Positions 53,572-64,000 of a stretch of 64,000 nt of DNA are shown one piece after another; positions within the stretch are counted from its first letter, which is position 1, and every line of letters begins with the position of its first letter. The notes below the pieces were generated by a model. The model was given only the letters and a program-made list of their open reading frames with translations, did not search any database and was not told the origin of the DNA. The stretch spans positions 248,001 to 312,000 of the forward strand of contig NZ_VKNW01000001.1 of the NCBI RefSeq assembly GCF_007474535.1. Reading direction: 5' to 3'. The translations under genes and the position numbers were made by a program. The stretch is from Chryseobacterium echinoideorum (GTDB taxonomy: Bacteria; Bacteroidota; Bacteroidia; Flavobacteriales; Weeksellaceae).

Positions 53572-55209
53572 ATGATATATCAATTAGGTAAAAGATTTTT
53601 TATTATTATATGCACTGTTCTGCTGTTTTTTTCTTGTAGAGAAAAAAGAACTAAAATTAGTACAAATGTTAAACTTTTGCAAACATTGGATGAAAAAATA
53701 AAAGAAAAAAAGAATTATGAAAACAATAAAAAGAAGAGTATAAAAAAACTTAAAAATGAACTGCTAAAGACGACGAATGACAGTACTATTTACGCTATAA
53801 ATCATCAAATAGTAGAGCATTATTTGGGATATCAGTGCGATTCCGCTTATCTTTATTCTGATAAAAACAAAGAAATAGCAATAAGAAACAATAATAAGCA
53901 ATGGTTATATAGAAATCTTCTTCAGAGATCCGTATTGCTTTCAACTACTGGACTTTTTGTAGAGTCTAAAGAAATTTTGGATGATATTGATCCTCAAAAT
54001 ATTCCTAAAGACCTACACTTTCCTTACAATTCTGCTTATGAATGTCTTTATTCTAATCTCATAGATTATACAGGTGATGACAATATTTATGGACAAAAAT
54101 ACCGTGAAAAGCTTGCCATATATTATCATTCTGCATATATATCCATGAAAGAAAATGATCCTTTTTATTATCTTTTTTTAAGCCACAAAAACAGGATCAA
54201 CGGGAATTGGAATGTGGCAAACGAAAATATTGATAGATTTCTGAATGTAACAAAACCAGGAACAAGACTTCATGCAATCGGCAGTTTTTGCAAAGCGGTA
54301 ATCGAGCAAAAACTCGGGAACATATCTTCTCAGGAAAAATATCTTATCTACTCTGCAATTTCGGATATAGAATCTTCTACCAAAGAGAACAGATCTTTGC
54401 AGGAGCTAGCAATTGTATTATTCCAACAAGGTGATACTGAAAGAGCCTATACTTATATACAGTCTGCACTAGAAGATGCTAATTTTTACAATGCCCGTTT
54501 CAGAAATATACAGATAGGAAAAGTACAGCCCATTATTGAAGAAACCTATTTAAACACTATCAATACTCAGAACAAAAAACTCTGGACTTCAATATTCTTT
54601 ATCAGTTTATTACTTTTGGTATTATTAGGCACTTTATATTTTATATATAAAAATCTTAGAACCATTAAGAGTTCCAAAAATGAGCTCTCAAAAATTAATT
54701 CAGATCTCAAAATCCTCAATGCAAAGCTTGATGAAGCCAACCACATTAAGGAAGAGTATGTTGCATTCTTCATCAATCAATGTTCCAGTTATCTTGAAAA
54801 ATTTGACCGATATAAAAAATTAATGTCCAACAGGCTTTTGAGCGGTCAGCTTCAAAAAGTTTCCGAGATGCTCAATAATAAAAAAAATCATGAGATGGAT
54901 CTTAATGAGTTATATCAAAATTTTGACCAAGCCTTTTTAAAAATATATCCCAATTTTGTGGATGAAGTTAATAAGCTACTCAGACCGGAAGAAAAATATG
55001 AACTAAGTTTTGGCACTCTTAATACTGAACTTAGAATCTTTGCATTAATAAGATTGGGGATAAATGATACCCAACAGATTTCTGATTTTCTAAGATATTC
55101 TTTACGTACTATTTATAATTATCGCAGTAGAGTAAAGGCAAAATCAGTGGTTTCCAATGACCAATTTGAAATAAAAATTATGCATATAGGCTCTATTTCT
55201 GTTCAATAA
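53572..55209 (+). CDS. DUF6377-family membrane regulator of the glucan locus
   Basis: 545 residues. A lipoprotein-type signal (LLFFSCREK) is followed by TPR-like helical repeats (residues about 60-320), one membrane helix at about 343-365, a coiled-coil, and a C-terminal DNA-binding region (YELSFGTLNTELRIFALIRL, ISDFLRYSLRTIYNYRSRVK). DUF6377 proteins sit beside SusC/SusD operons in Bacteroidetes and are thought to act as membrane-linked regulators, as SusR does for starch. It lies 515 bp upstream of SusC. Confidence 0.82.
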   Translation: MIYQLGKRFFIIICTVLLFFSCREKRTKISTNVKLLQTLDEKIKEKKNYENNKKKSIKKLKNELLKTTNDSTIYAINHQIVEHYLGYQCDSAYLYSDKNKEIAIRNNNKQWLYRNLLQRSVLLSTTGLFVESKEILDDIDPQNIPKDLHFPYNSAYECLYSNLIDYTGDDNIYGQKYREKLAIYYHSAYISMKENDPFYYLFLSHKNRINGNWNVANENIDRFLNVTKPGTRLHAIGSFCKAVIEQKLGNISSQEKYLIYSAISDIESSTKENRSLQELAIVLFQQGDTERAYTYIQSALEDANFYNARFRNIQIGKVQPIIEETYLNTINTQNKKLWTSIFFISLLLLVLLGTLYFIYKNLRTIKSSKNELSKINSDLKILNAKLDEANHIKEEYVAFFINQCSSYLEKFDRYKKLMSNRLLSGQLQKVSEMLNNKKNHEMDLNELYQNFDQAFLKIYPNFVDEVNKLLRPEEKYELSFGTLNTELRIFALIRLGINDTQQISDFLRYSLRTIYNYRSRVKAKSVVSNDQFEIKIMHIGSISVQ

Positions 55210-55724
55210 CATTTACTTTTTATTAATTGATAAAATAATTTAAATAAATGAAAATAAACACTTTATAAATTTATTAACTAAAAAAAAGTTACCTAAAACA
55301 ACCTTAGCTATAAAGTCTTCGTTTCACGATATATAATTGAAATATATTAGCAACATCCAATTAACTTTTAGTTAACATATTGTTGACAATTGTTAATGAT
55401 GGCAGATTTCAATTATGCTAAAGCAATATTTATTTTCACGATTTTCTATTACCATTTTTAAAAATAAATGGTATAATAAAAATTGTATTGACATCACTTT
55501 TCGTTTTTGCATTACAAATCACTCCGGTAGAAAAAAAGGAATTTTAAAAGGTAATGTAGAAAAATTTTCATCACCTTTTTTTACTCAGATTCTTCGCAGA
55601 TTAGAGAACATATTTCTTGCAAGTACAAGGAACTGCTTTGTCCATTCATACAATTAACAATATTTTTTAATTAAATCATATTGCTTTTAAAAGAAAAATT
55701 ACAACTATATAAAACCTTTTATAA
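55210..55724. other. Intergenic region upstream of susC
   Basis: About 515 bases. It should contain the SusC promoter and regulator site. A plus-strand 80-codon frame at 55415 has no family features and is not accepted as a gene. I see no clear operator. Confidence 0.35.
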
Positions 55725-58514
55725 ATGAATTCAAAATACCTCAAAATTACAGTAGCCATAGCTGCACTATACTTTTCGGGAGATCTTTACGGACAGGAAA
55801 AAGATACTTTAAGCGAAAAGAAAATAGAGGAAGTAGTAGTTATAGGTTATGGTAAAGCTAAAGCTAAAGATCTTACCGGTTCGGTATCGGTAATTAATAT
55901 GAATAAAGCATCAAATCAGCCTGTCGCAGATATAGGGCAGGCGATTCAGGGAAGAGCTTCCGGTGTTACCGTTATCAATTCTGGTGAACCAGGAAGTAAC
56001 GTTACTTTTCGTATACGTGGAACCGGTACTATCAAAAATAATGATCCACTTATTGTCGTAGACGGTATGCCACTTAACGGAGGTTTAAATCAGATAAATA
56101 TGAGCGATGTTGAATCAATAAATATCCTAAAGGATGCTTCTTCAACTGCTATTTATGGTTCTAGAGGGGCAAACGGTGTAGTTATTATTACAACCAAAAG
56201 AGGAGCAAAAGGAGGAGTTCTGAACTTTGATACCTTTACCGCAGTACAAACCGTTGCCAATATGCCAAAATTTTTAGACGCCTCTCAATATGCACAGCTC
56301 AATAATGAAATGCTTACAAATGCCGGACTTTCAACTAATCCGGAGTTTGCAGATCCAGCTTCTTTGGGGAAAGGTACAGACTGGCTCAAAGCGCTTTTTA
56401 GCCCTTCTATTATGTCGAGTTACTCTCTTTCATATGGAGATCGTAGCGAAAAAAGTAACTTGTACGTATCTGCAAGTTATTTTAACCAAAAAGGAATGGT
56501 ACTAAACACTGACTATGAACGATTTATCGTACAACTCAATGGAGATACAAAGATCAAGCCTTTTCTTAAGTTGGGGAACAGTTTAAAAGTACAGCACGAT
56601 GTAAAGAAAAAGGGAGAATATGATGTAAAAAATACCATGTTATCTTTACCTACCAGATCAATCTATGATGAAAATGGTAACTGGGCCGGACCCGGAACTA
56701 ACCCAATGCTGTATGGTGATATTGATAACCCAATCGGAAAAGCAAGTTTAGTAGATAAATCTACCAAAGGATATAACCTTCAGGGAAACATCTATGGAGA
56801 AGTCGATATTTTGAAAGATTTAAAATTCAAATCATTAGGTGGTGTTGAAGTAAATATTTGGGATGACAGAACATGGTCACCAAAATATCAATGGGGCGTA
56901 AAATCTCAGGAAAACTCTTATTTGTATGAGGGAAATAACAGAAGTATCACCTTACTTTGGGACAATACCCTAACTTATGACAAAACCTTTGGAAAACATC
57001 ACGTCAATGTGGTAGCCGGAAGCAGCTCACAAAGCAATCAATTTAAGTACCTTAATGCATCTGTACAAAAATTTGCCAGTGACAATACACAGCAGATAGA
57101 CAACGGTACATTACAGCCTACACAACATGGGAATATGTCTGAATGGGCAATCATGTCATACTTAGGACGCGCCAATTACAGTTTTGCAGATAAATACTAC
57201 CTTACTGCAACGATCCGTAGAGATGGATCATCAAGGTTTGGAAAAGAAAACAGATGGGGATGGTTTCCTTCTGCTGCTTTTGCATGGAGAATTTCTAATG
57301 AAAACTTTTTGAAAGATTCAAAAACCATCAATAATCTAAAACTTAGATTGGGATACGGGATAACCGGTAACCAGGAAATTGGCAACTACAGTTTCTCTTC
57401 ATCTTATAATACCTATCTGTATAACTTCAACAATACTTATGTAGGTGCTGTACTTCCAACCATGCTTCCTAACCCGAATGTAAAATGGGAAGGGCAAGAA
57501 CAGTTTAATGCCGGGATTGATCTTGATATGTTTAACAACAGAATTAGCCTTATCGTAGATGGTTATATTAAAAATACCAACGATATGCTTGTGCCCATGT
57601 CTGTACCTGTAACTTCAGGATACTCTGATGTTTATGTACCTTATACGAATGCGGGTAAAATTCAGAATAAAGGTATAGAGGTAACTTTATCAACTAAAAA
57701 CTTTTTGAAAACAGACTTTAAATGGTCTACGGATTTTGTTTTTTCCTATAATAAAAATAATGTAGAAACTATCAATAGTGAAAATCCAATTTTAGTATCA
57801 AACACAGGTTTCAACAGCACTATAGGGCTTATTCAAGCAGGCTATCCTGTGAACGTATTCTACGGATATGTTACAGATGGTATTTTTCAAAATCAAGCTG
57901 AAGTAAACGCACATGCAGTACAAACACCGGGAACTAATTATGCTACGAGTACAGCTCCGGGAGATATCCGTTTCAAAGACCTAAATAATGACGGAGTTAT
58001 TAATGACAAGGATCGTACATTCATCGGAGATCCCAATCCCAAATTTACATTTTCATTAAACAATACATTCACATATAAGAATTTTGATTTAACTATTTTC
58101 TTACAAGGATCCTATGGAAATGACATTTATAACGCCAACAGAATGTACACAGAATCTATGTCGGTGATTCAAAATCAAAGTACTGCTGTATTGGGTAGAT
58201 GGAATGGCGAAGGAACTAGTAATTTTATACCTAGACCTATTTTTGGAGATCCCAATCAAAACTCTAGAGTAAGTGATAGATACATTGAAGATGGATCGTA
58301 CCTTAAACTCAAAAACATTAATTTGAGTTATACTCTTCCTAAAGGAGTTTTCGGAGAAAATTTGAATATGGTAAAAATATTCCTTTCTGCACAAAACCTT
58401 CTTACCTGGACGAAATATTCAGGATTTGACCCTGAAGTTCCAGTAAATGGAATTGATAACGGAACTTACCCTATTTCACGAACAGTTTCTTTAGGACTAA
58501 ACATAGCATTTTAA
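55725..58514 (+). CDS. SusC/RagA-type TonB-dependent outer-membrane transporter
   Basis: 929 residues: signal peptide to DLYGQ, a TonB box-like EEVVVIGYG (residues 34-42), a plug domain (GSVSVINMNKASNQP, VIITTKRGAKGG) and a 22-strand barrel ending in LGLNIAF. The usual N-terminal carboxypeptidase-regulatory-like domain is absent. It imports oligosaccharides with the SusD lipoprotein encoded 12 bp later. The linked GH31 and GH97 enzymes point to alpha-glucans. Confidence 0.93.
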   Translation: MNSKYLKITVAIAALYFSGDLYGQEKDTLSEKKIEEVVVIGYGKAKAKDLTGSVSVINMNKASNQPVADIGQAIQGRASGVTVINSGEPGSNVTFRIRGTGTIKNNDPLIVVDGMPLNGGLNQINMSDVESINILKDASSTAIYGSRGANGVVIITTKRGAKGGVLNFDTFTAVQTVANMPKFLDASQYAQLNNEMLTNAGLSTNPEFADPASLGKGTDWLKALFSPSIMSSYSLSYGDRSEKSNLYVSASYFNQKGMVLNTDYERFIVQLNGDTKIKPFLKLGNSLKVQHDVKKKGEYDVKNTMLSLPTRSIYDENGNWAGPGTNPMLYGDIDNPIGKASLVDKSTKGYNLQGNIYGEVDILKDLKFKSLGGVEVNIWDDRTWSPKYQWGVKSQENSYLYEGNNRSITLLWDNTLTYDKTFGKHHVNVVAGSSSQSNQFKYLNASVQKFASDNTQQIDNGTLQPTQHGNMSEWAIMSYLGRANYSFADKYYLTATIRRDGSSRFGKENRWGWFPSAAFAWRISNENFLKDSKTINNLKLRLGYGITGNQEIGNYSFSSSYNTYLYNFNNTYVGAVLPTMLPNPNVKWEGQEQFNAGIDLDMFNNRISLIVDGYIKNTNDMLVPMSVPVTSGYSDVYVPYTNAGKIQNKGIEVTLSTKNFLKTDFKWSTDFVFSYNKNNVETINSENPILVSNTGFNSTIGLIQAGYPVNVFYGYVTDGIFQNQAEVNAHAVQTPGTNYATSTAPGDIRFKDLNNDGVINDKDRTFIGDPNPKFTFSLNNTFTYKNFDLTIFLQGSYGNDIYNANRMYTESMSVIQNQSTAVLGRWNGEGTSNFIPRPIFGDPNQNSRVSDRYIEDGSYLKLKNINLSYTLPKGVFGENLNMVKIFLSAQNLLTWTKYSGFDPEVPVNGIDNGTYPISRTVSLGLNIAF

Positions 58515-58526
58515 AATTTAAAAAAA

Positions 58527-60002
58527 ATGAAAAATATAAAAATAGCAATATTTGCACTTCTTACCCTTACCTTGGTTAATTGTAGTGATGATTTTCTAGA
58601 TAAAGTACAACCAGACACTATTAATACAGGAAACTACCCACAAACAGCTGAAGAATTGGTAACGGTAGTTAATGGTGCCTACCAACCTCTACAGCGCCCA
58701 AAACTTTACAATATGAGGATGTGGACCAGTGACATCTTTGCAGGAAACAGCATTGTAGGAGCTGGAGGCGGTGATGATGGGATAGAAACTACACAGCTTG
58801 CTAATTTCGTAGCAAGTACCGATAACCCTGGTGTACTAGATCTTTGGAGAGGACCATGGCCAGGAATTCTTTCTAGCAATATTATTATTAAAATTGCTCC
58901 TACTCTTAATATCAGTGAAGATATTAAAAACAGATCATTAGGTGAAGCTTATTTTTTAAGAGCTCATTACTATTTCATTCTCGCCAGATTTTTTGGAGAT
59001 GTTCCTTTAATTACCGAGCCTCAAAATGCTGAAGGTGACCTCTATCCGGCAAGATCCCCAAAATCAGAAGTGTATAATCTTATTATCTCTGACCTAGAAA
59101 AAGCGATTGCCATGCTTCCTTTAAAATCTGAATACAGTAATGCAGACAAAGGAAGAGCAAGTAAAGGAGCAGCAATGGGAGCTTTAGCAAAAGTATATTT
59201 AACCTTAGGAAACTGGCAAAAAACAGTAGATTACACTACACAGCTAGAAACAATGGGTTACACTCTTAATTCTGACTATTCTGATAATTTTAATGTAAAT
59301 ACAGAAAACTCAATAGAGTCTCTATTTGAAGTGCAATATGCATCCAATGGAGGATATGATTTCTGGGGCGACCAAAATCAGGCATCTTGGGCAAGTACAT
59401 TTATGGGGCCAAGAGGTTCTAATTTCGTCGGTGGCGGATGGGGTTGGAATCAGCCTACACAAGAATTTGTAAACAGTTATGAAGCAGGTGACATACGAAA
59501 GGCAAAATCTATATTTTATACAGGTTGCCCACAATATGACGGTAAAGATTACAGTGCCACCTATTCACTCACAGGATTTAATGTAAGAAAATTTGTTGTT
59601 CCACTTTCTGCATTCCCATCTTATGATAACAGTCCTCTTAATTTCCCGGTAATGAGATATTCCGAAGTTTTACTGATGAAAGCAGAAGCTTTAAATGAAC
59701 TTGGGCAAACTACTCAGGCAGAAGCTCCTCTTAATTTGGTAAGAGCAAGAGCCGGGCTTTCTCCTGTTTCAGGTCTAAATCAGACCGCTTTCAGAGAAAA
59801 AGTGCTTCACGAAAGAAGAATGGAACTTGCTTTCGAAGGACAAAGATGGTTTGATCTTATCAGAGTAAATAATGGGCAGTACGGACTCAACTTTCTTCAT
59901 TCCATTGGTAAAACCAATGCTACAACCAAGCATTTACTTTTACCGGTACCGCAGATTGAAAGAGATAGAAATCCAAATCTTACCCAAAATCCAGGATATT
60001 AA
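58527..60002 (+). CDS. SusD/RagB-type glycan-binding lipoprotein
   Basis: 491 residues with a lipobox (LTLVNCSDD, Cys19) and the SusD fold: helical TPR-like regions (GEAYFLRAHYYFILARFFGD) and the C-terminal VLHERRMELAFEGQRWFDLIR. It binds the substrate at the surface above SusC. Confidence 0.93.
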   Translation: MKNIKIAIFALLTLTLVNCSDDFLDKVQPDTINTGNYPQTAEELVTVVNGAYQPLQRPKLYNMRMWTSDIFAGNSIVGAGGGDDGIETTQLANFVASTDNPGVLDLWRGPWPGILSSNIIIKIAPTLNISEDIKNRSLGEAYFLRAHYYFILARFFGDVPLITEPQNAEGDLYPARSPKSEVYNLIISDLEKAIAMLPLKSEYSNADKGRASKGAAMGALAKVYLTLGNWQKTVDYTTQLETMGYTLNSDYSDNFNVNTENSIESLFEVQYASNGGYDFWGDQNQASWASTFMGPRGSNFVGGGWGWNQPTQEFVNSYEAGDIRKAKSIFYTGCPQYDGKDYSATYSLTGFNVRKFVVPLSAFPSYDNSPLNFPVMRYSEVLLMKAEALNELGQTTQAEAPLNLVRARAGLSPVSGLNQTAFREKVLHERRMELAFEGQRWFDLIRVNNGQYGLNFLHSIGKTNATTKHLLLPVPQIERDRNPNLTQNPGY

Positions 60003-60022
60003 CATCATATTATATTTTTTTA

Positions 60023-60053
60023 ATGCGCCATGTTTTTTGCGTGGTGCATTTTT
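60023..60053 (+). terminator. Terminator after susD
   Basis: ATGCGCCATG (60023-60032) pairs with CGTGGTGCAT (60040-60049) through two G-U pairs and is followed by TTTT. It may reduce transcription from susCD into the glycosidase genes. Confidence 0.6.
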
Positions 60054-60141
60054 GTAATATAAATGACCAACTGAAACAGTCTATAATTATATCAGGATAA
60101 TATAAAATTGGCTTTTTTAGCCATAGTAATACATTGATTTT

Positions 60142-62619
60142 ATGAAAAATATAATATTAGCTTTCTTTTTAACATGCTTTTCATCGACTTTTTTTCATGC
60201 AAGTGAAGTTTTGTCTTATTCAAAAAAAGGGAATCAGGTAATTTTTAATTGTAAGGACGGTTCCAAATTATCCTTAACCATCAACAGCAATGCTGTTGTA
60301 AAAATATGGTACGACAAATCCGGAAAGCTCACCCGAAGCAATCCGTCTTTTGCGGTCGTTAATGATAAGCTTGAAAATATGGGTGAGGTAACTGTTAACG
60401 AAGAGACTTCCGCATACGAGATTTTTACATCAAAACTTCGTATACGGATCAACAAAAACCCCATGCAGCTTCAGATTTTTGATAAATATCAGAAGTTGAT
60501 TTTCAGTGATTTCAAAGATCAGGGACATGTTTCCGATGCAAAAGCCGTAAAAGCTTACAAGGTTTTGCGCAACGATGAGCAGTTCTTTGGACTGGGCGAA
60601 AAAACCGGGACGCTGAACCGCAGAGGCAAGAACTACAAAATGTGGAACAGCGACAAGCCTTGCTACAGCGTTACCGAAGATCCCATTGCCAAGAGCATCC
60701 CATTCTTTATGAGCAGTTACCGCTACGGGATTTTCCTGGATAACACCTATAAATCCGAATTCAAATTCGGTACTGAGTCGCAGGACTATTATTCTTTTGA
60801 GGCTCCGGATGGCGCTTTCGTGTATTATTTTATTTATGGTAAAGATTACAAAGAAATTCAGCAGCAATATATTGCATTAACGGGACAACCAATTATGCCT
60901 CCAAAATGGGCGCTTGGTTTCGCGCAAAGCCGTGGACTTTATACAAAAGAGAATCAGGCACTGGAAGTGGCGGCAGAATTCCGTAAACGCAAAATCCCGA
61001 TTGATATTATTTATCAGGATATCGGCTGGACGCAGAACCTTCAGGATTTTGAATGGCGAAAAGGCAATTACACCGATCCCAAAGGAATGCTCAAAAAACT
61101 GAAAGCGAATGGTTTCAAAATGATTGTTTCCCAGGATCCCGTGATTTCTAAAAAAGATAACAAACAATACCTCGAAGCCAATAAGTTAGGCTATTTTGTG
61201 AAAGATGTCCGTACAGATAAAGCTTACGAAATGCCTTGGCCATGGGGCGGCAATTGTGGCGTTGTTGATTTTACACTGCCTGCAGTGGCCGACTGGTGGG
61301 GCAAATATCAGCAAAAACCATTGGATGACGGTATCAGTGGTTTCTGGACCGATATGGGCGAACCAGCCTGGAGTAACGAAGAAGATACAGACCGTCTCAA
61401 TATGAAGCACCATCTCGGGATGCATGATGAGATCCATAATGTTTTTGGATTAACCTGGGACAAAGTGGTAAAAGAACAGTTTGAAAAACGCAATCCCAAC
61501 AGACGTATTTTCCAGATGACACGTTCTGCCTATGCAGGTTTACAGCGTTATACATTTGGCTGGACCAATGACAGCGGAAACGGAAACGATGTTCTCGACG
61601 GCTGGGCACAGATGGAAAATCAGGTCGCTGTGGGAATCTCTGCCGGATTAGGCGGAATTCCGTTCTGGACGACCGATATTTCAGGCTATTGTGGTGACAT
61701 TACAGACTATCCGGCAATGGCAGAACTCTATACAAGATGGATGCAGTTTGGTGTCTTCTGTCCGCTAAGCCGTGCACACCACGAGGGCGATAATGCTGTA
61801 GAACCATGGATGTTTGGCGAAGTAGCAGAGAAAAATACAAAAGCTGCCATCGAGCTGAAATACCAGTTGTTTCCTTATCTTTACACCTACTCTCGTAAAG
61901 CGCACGATACCGGACTGCCGATTACCAGAGGATTGTTTATGGAATATCCTAATGATACAGAAGCGGCAAAGATTGATAATCAGTTTATCTTCGGAGAAGA
62001 GTTACTGGTTGCTCCGGTTCTCAAAAAAGGCGAACGTGTAAAAAGAGTTTACCTGCCCGATGGCGAGTGGATCGACTTTAATGATAAAAAAACAGAATAT
62101 CTCGGTGGCCAGACTGTGGCTTACAAAGCTCCACTTAATACAATCCCGATTTTTGTAAAAAAAGCATCCATTATCCCAATGATGCCTGTGATGCAGTACA
62201 TCCACGAGAAAAAAGATTATCCTGTTTTCTTTCATATTTTCCCGAATTATGAAGATGAAAAAACAAGTTTCAGCCTTTATGAAGATGATGGCGAAAACCA
62301 GGATTACCTGAAAGATATTTTCTCGAGAACCAACATTGTCTGCACCACAAAAGCCGCAGGTTACGATATCGAAATCTCGCCGGAGGACAAAGGTTTCCAC
62401 CAGTCGGACAAAAGGAATTTTGTTTTGAGCATTTTAACAGAGCAAAAACCCAAAAGCGTTTTGGTCAACGGAAAAGAAATCTCTTTCTTCGCAGTTGATG
62501 CGCTGGATATCGAAAAAGATACCACCAAAACCCAATGGAGCTGGGACGAAAAAGGAAGCAAGCTCCTCATCAAAATACCTGATAACAGAACTAAAATAAA
62601 TATTAACGTTAATAATTAG
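60142..62619 (+). CDS. GH31 alpha-glucosidase family enzyme
   Basis: 825 residues: signal peptide (to HA, about 20), an N-terminal beta-sandwich, and a TIM barrel with the nucleophile motif GFWTDMGEPAW (Asp404) and the acid/base region WTNDSGN (Asp477). A C-terminal beta domain follows. It hydrolyses alpha-linked glucosides in the periplasm. Arginine codons here are mainly CGT/CGC and the gene is more GC-rich than SusC/SusD, unlike its neighbours upstream. A 139-bp gap with a terminator separates it from SusD. Confidence 0.92.
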   Translation: MKNIILAFFLTCFSSTFFHASEVLSYSKKGNQVIFNCKDGSKLSLTINSNAVVKIWYDKSGKLTRSNPSFAVVNDKLENMGEVTVNEETSAYEIFTSKLRIRINKNPMQLQIFDKYQKLIFSDFKDQGHVSDAKAVKAYKVLRNDEQFFGLGEKTGTLNRRGKNYKMWNSDKPCYSVTEDPIAKSIPFFMSSYRYGIFLDNTYKSEFKFGTESQDYYSFEAPDGAFVYYFIYGKDYKEIQQQYIALTGQPIMPPKWALGFAQSRGLYTKENQALEVAAEFRKRKIPIDIIYQDIGWTQNLQDFEWRKGNYTDPKGMLKKLKANGFKMIVSQDPVISKKDNKQYLEANKLGYFVKDVRTDKAYEMPWPWGGNCGVVDFTLPAVADWWGKYQQKPLDDGISGFWTDMGEPAWSNEEDTDRLNMKHHLGMHDEIHNVFGLTWDKVVKEQFEKRNPNRRIFQMTRSAYAGLQRYTFGWTNDSGNGNDVLDGWAQMENQVAVGISAGLGGIPFWTTDISGYCGDITDYPAMAELYTRWMQFGVFCPLSRAHHEGDNAVEPWMFGEVAEKNTKAAIELKYQLFPYLYTYSRKAHDTGLPITRGLFMEYPNDTEAAKIDNQFIFGEELLVAPVLKKGERVKRVYLPDGEWIDFNDKKTEYLGGQTVAYKAPLNTIPIFVKKASIIPMMPVMQYIHEKKDYPVFFHIFPNYEDEKTSFSLYEDDGENQDYLKDIFSRTNIVCTTKAAGYDIEISPEDKGFHQSDKRNFVLSILTEQKPKSVLVNGKEISFFAVDALDIEKDTTKTQWSWDEKGSKLLIKIPDNRTKININVNN

Positions 62620-62622
62620 TAA

Positions 62623-64000
<1,378 letters not shown>

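Noticed and set aside
55415-55657. 80-codon plus-strand frame upstream of susC
   Set aside because: Composition is that of random AT-rich DNA, and it lies where the susC regulatory region is expected.

Overview
This window comes from the chromosome of a flavobacterium, most likely Chryseobacterium or a close relative in the Weeksellaceae. The evidence is low GC, a SusC/SusD polysaccharide locus with a DUF6377 regulator, TAnnTTTG-type -7 boxes, A-rich leaders instead of Shine-Dalgarno sites, and several Bacteroidetes-only families (DUF6428, DUF3347, the MBL-rhodanese persulfide dioxygenase). I see no rRNA, tRNA, CRISPR array, integrase or intact transposase.

Layout. 0-5.4 kb: the 3' part of a giant secreted protein with eight calcium-binding thrombospondin-3 blocks and a lectin-like domain. 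6-16 kb: an envelope and ion block with a PAP2 phosphatase cut by a stop codon, a TauE permease, an LTA-synthase-type sulfatase, an OmpR/HK pair, and a fluoride operon (fluoride riboswitch, CLC-F type antiporter, DUF190, a second PAP2 phosphatase). 16-28 kb: a metal and oxyanion resistance block: YncE-like propeller, YeiH with LysR, methyltransferase, VIT1, DUF305, a CopA-type multicopper oxidase with a CopB-like tail, an HMA-DUF3347 copper protein, a Cys-rich secreted protein, and an arsenic operon (ArsR, DUF6428, GNAT, arsenate reductase, ACR3). 27.9-32.1 kb: a sulfane-sulfur module with a Crp/Fnr regulator, TauE, a split YeeE pair and persulfide dioxygenase-rhodanese. 32.6-46.6 kb: an island of five large defence-like genes. 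46.7-53 kb: a truncated SDR, AEC and FUSC transporters, AraC, a CPA1 antiporter and a CNNM/CorC protein. 53.6-64 kb: an alpha-glucan utilisation locus (DUF6377 regulator, SusC, SusD, GH31, and GH97 running off the end).

The most interesting region is the island. It holds a lone DUF4297-like nuclease with a long helical tail, a second DUF4297-like nuclease fused to a P-loop NTPase, and a compact operon of an Mrr-STAND NTPase, a HEPN-like protein and a PD-(D/E)XK nuclease. The two genes of that operon that adjoin first overlap by 7 nt. One edge of the island cuts a short-chain dehydrogenase. The other lies close to one of two 84-bp repeats that look like the last codons of an otherwise lost gene.

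Regulation visible in the sequence includes the fluoride riboswitch with its own -7 box, tandem 11-bp repeats before the response regulator, the sulfatase and (weaker) the Cys-rich gene, paired ArsR operators, a shared TGTAAC-N4-GTAGC dyad at about -42 in two sulfur-operon promoters, and an 18-bp palindrome between the AEC and FUSC genes. Several conserved genes carry single-base lesions: in-frame stops in the PAP2 gene, the persulfide dioxygenase and a small PRPP-synthetase-like gene, and an ACG where the YeeE start should be. These point to gene decay or base-call errors.
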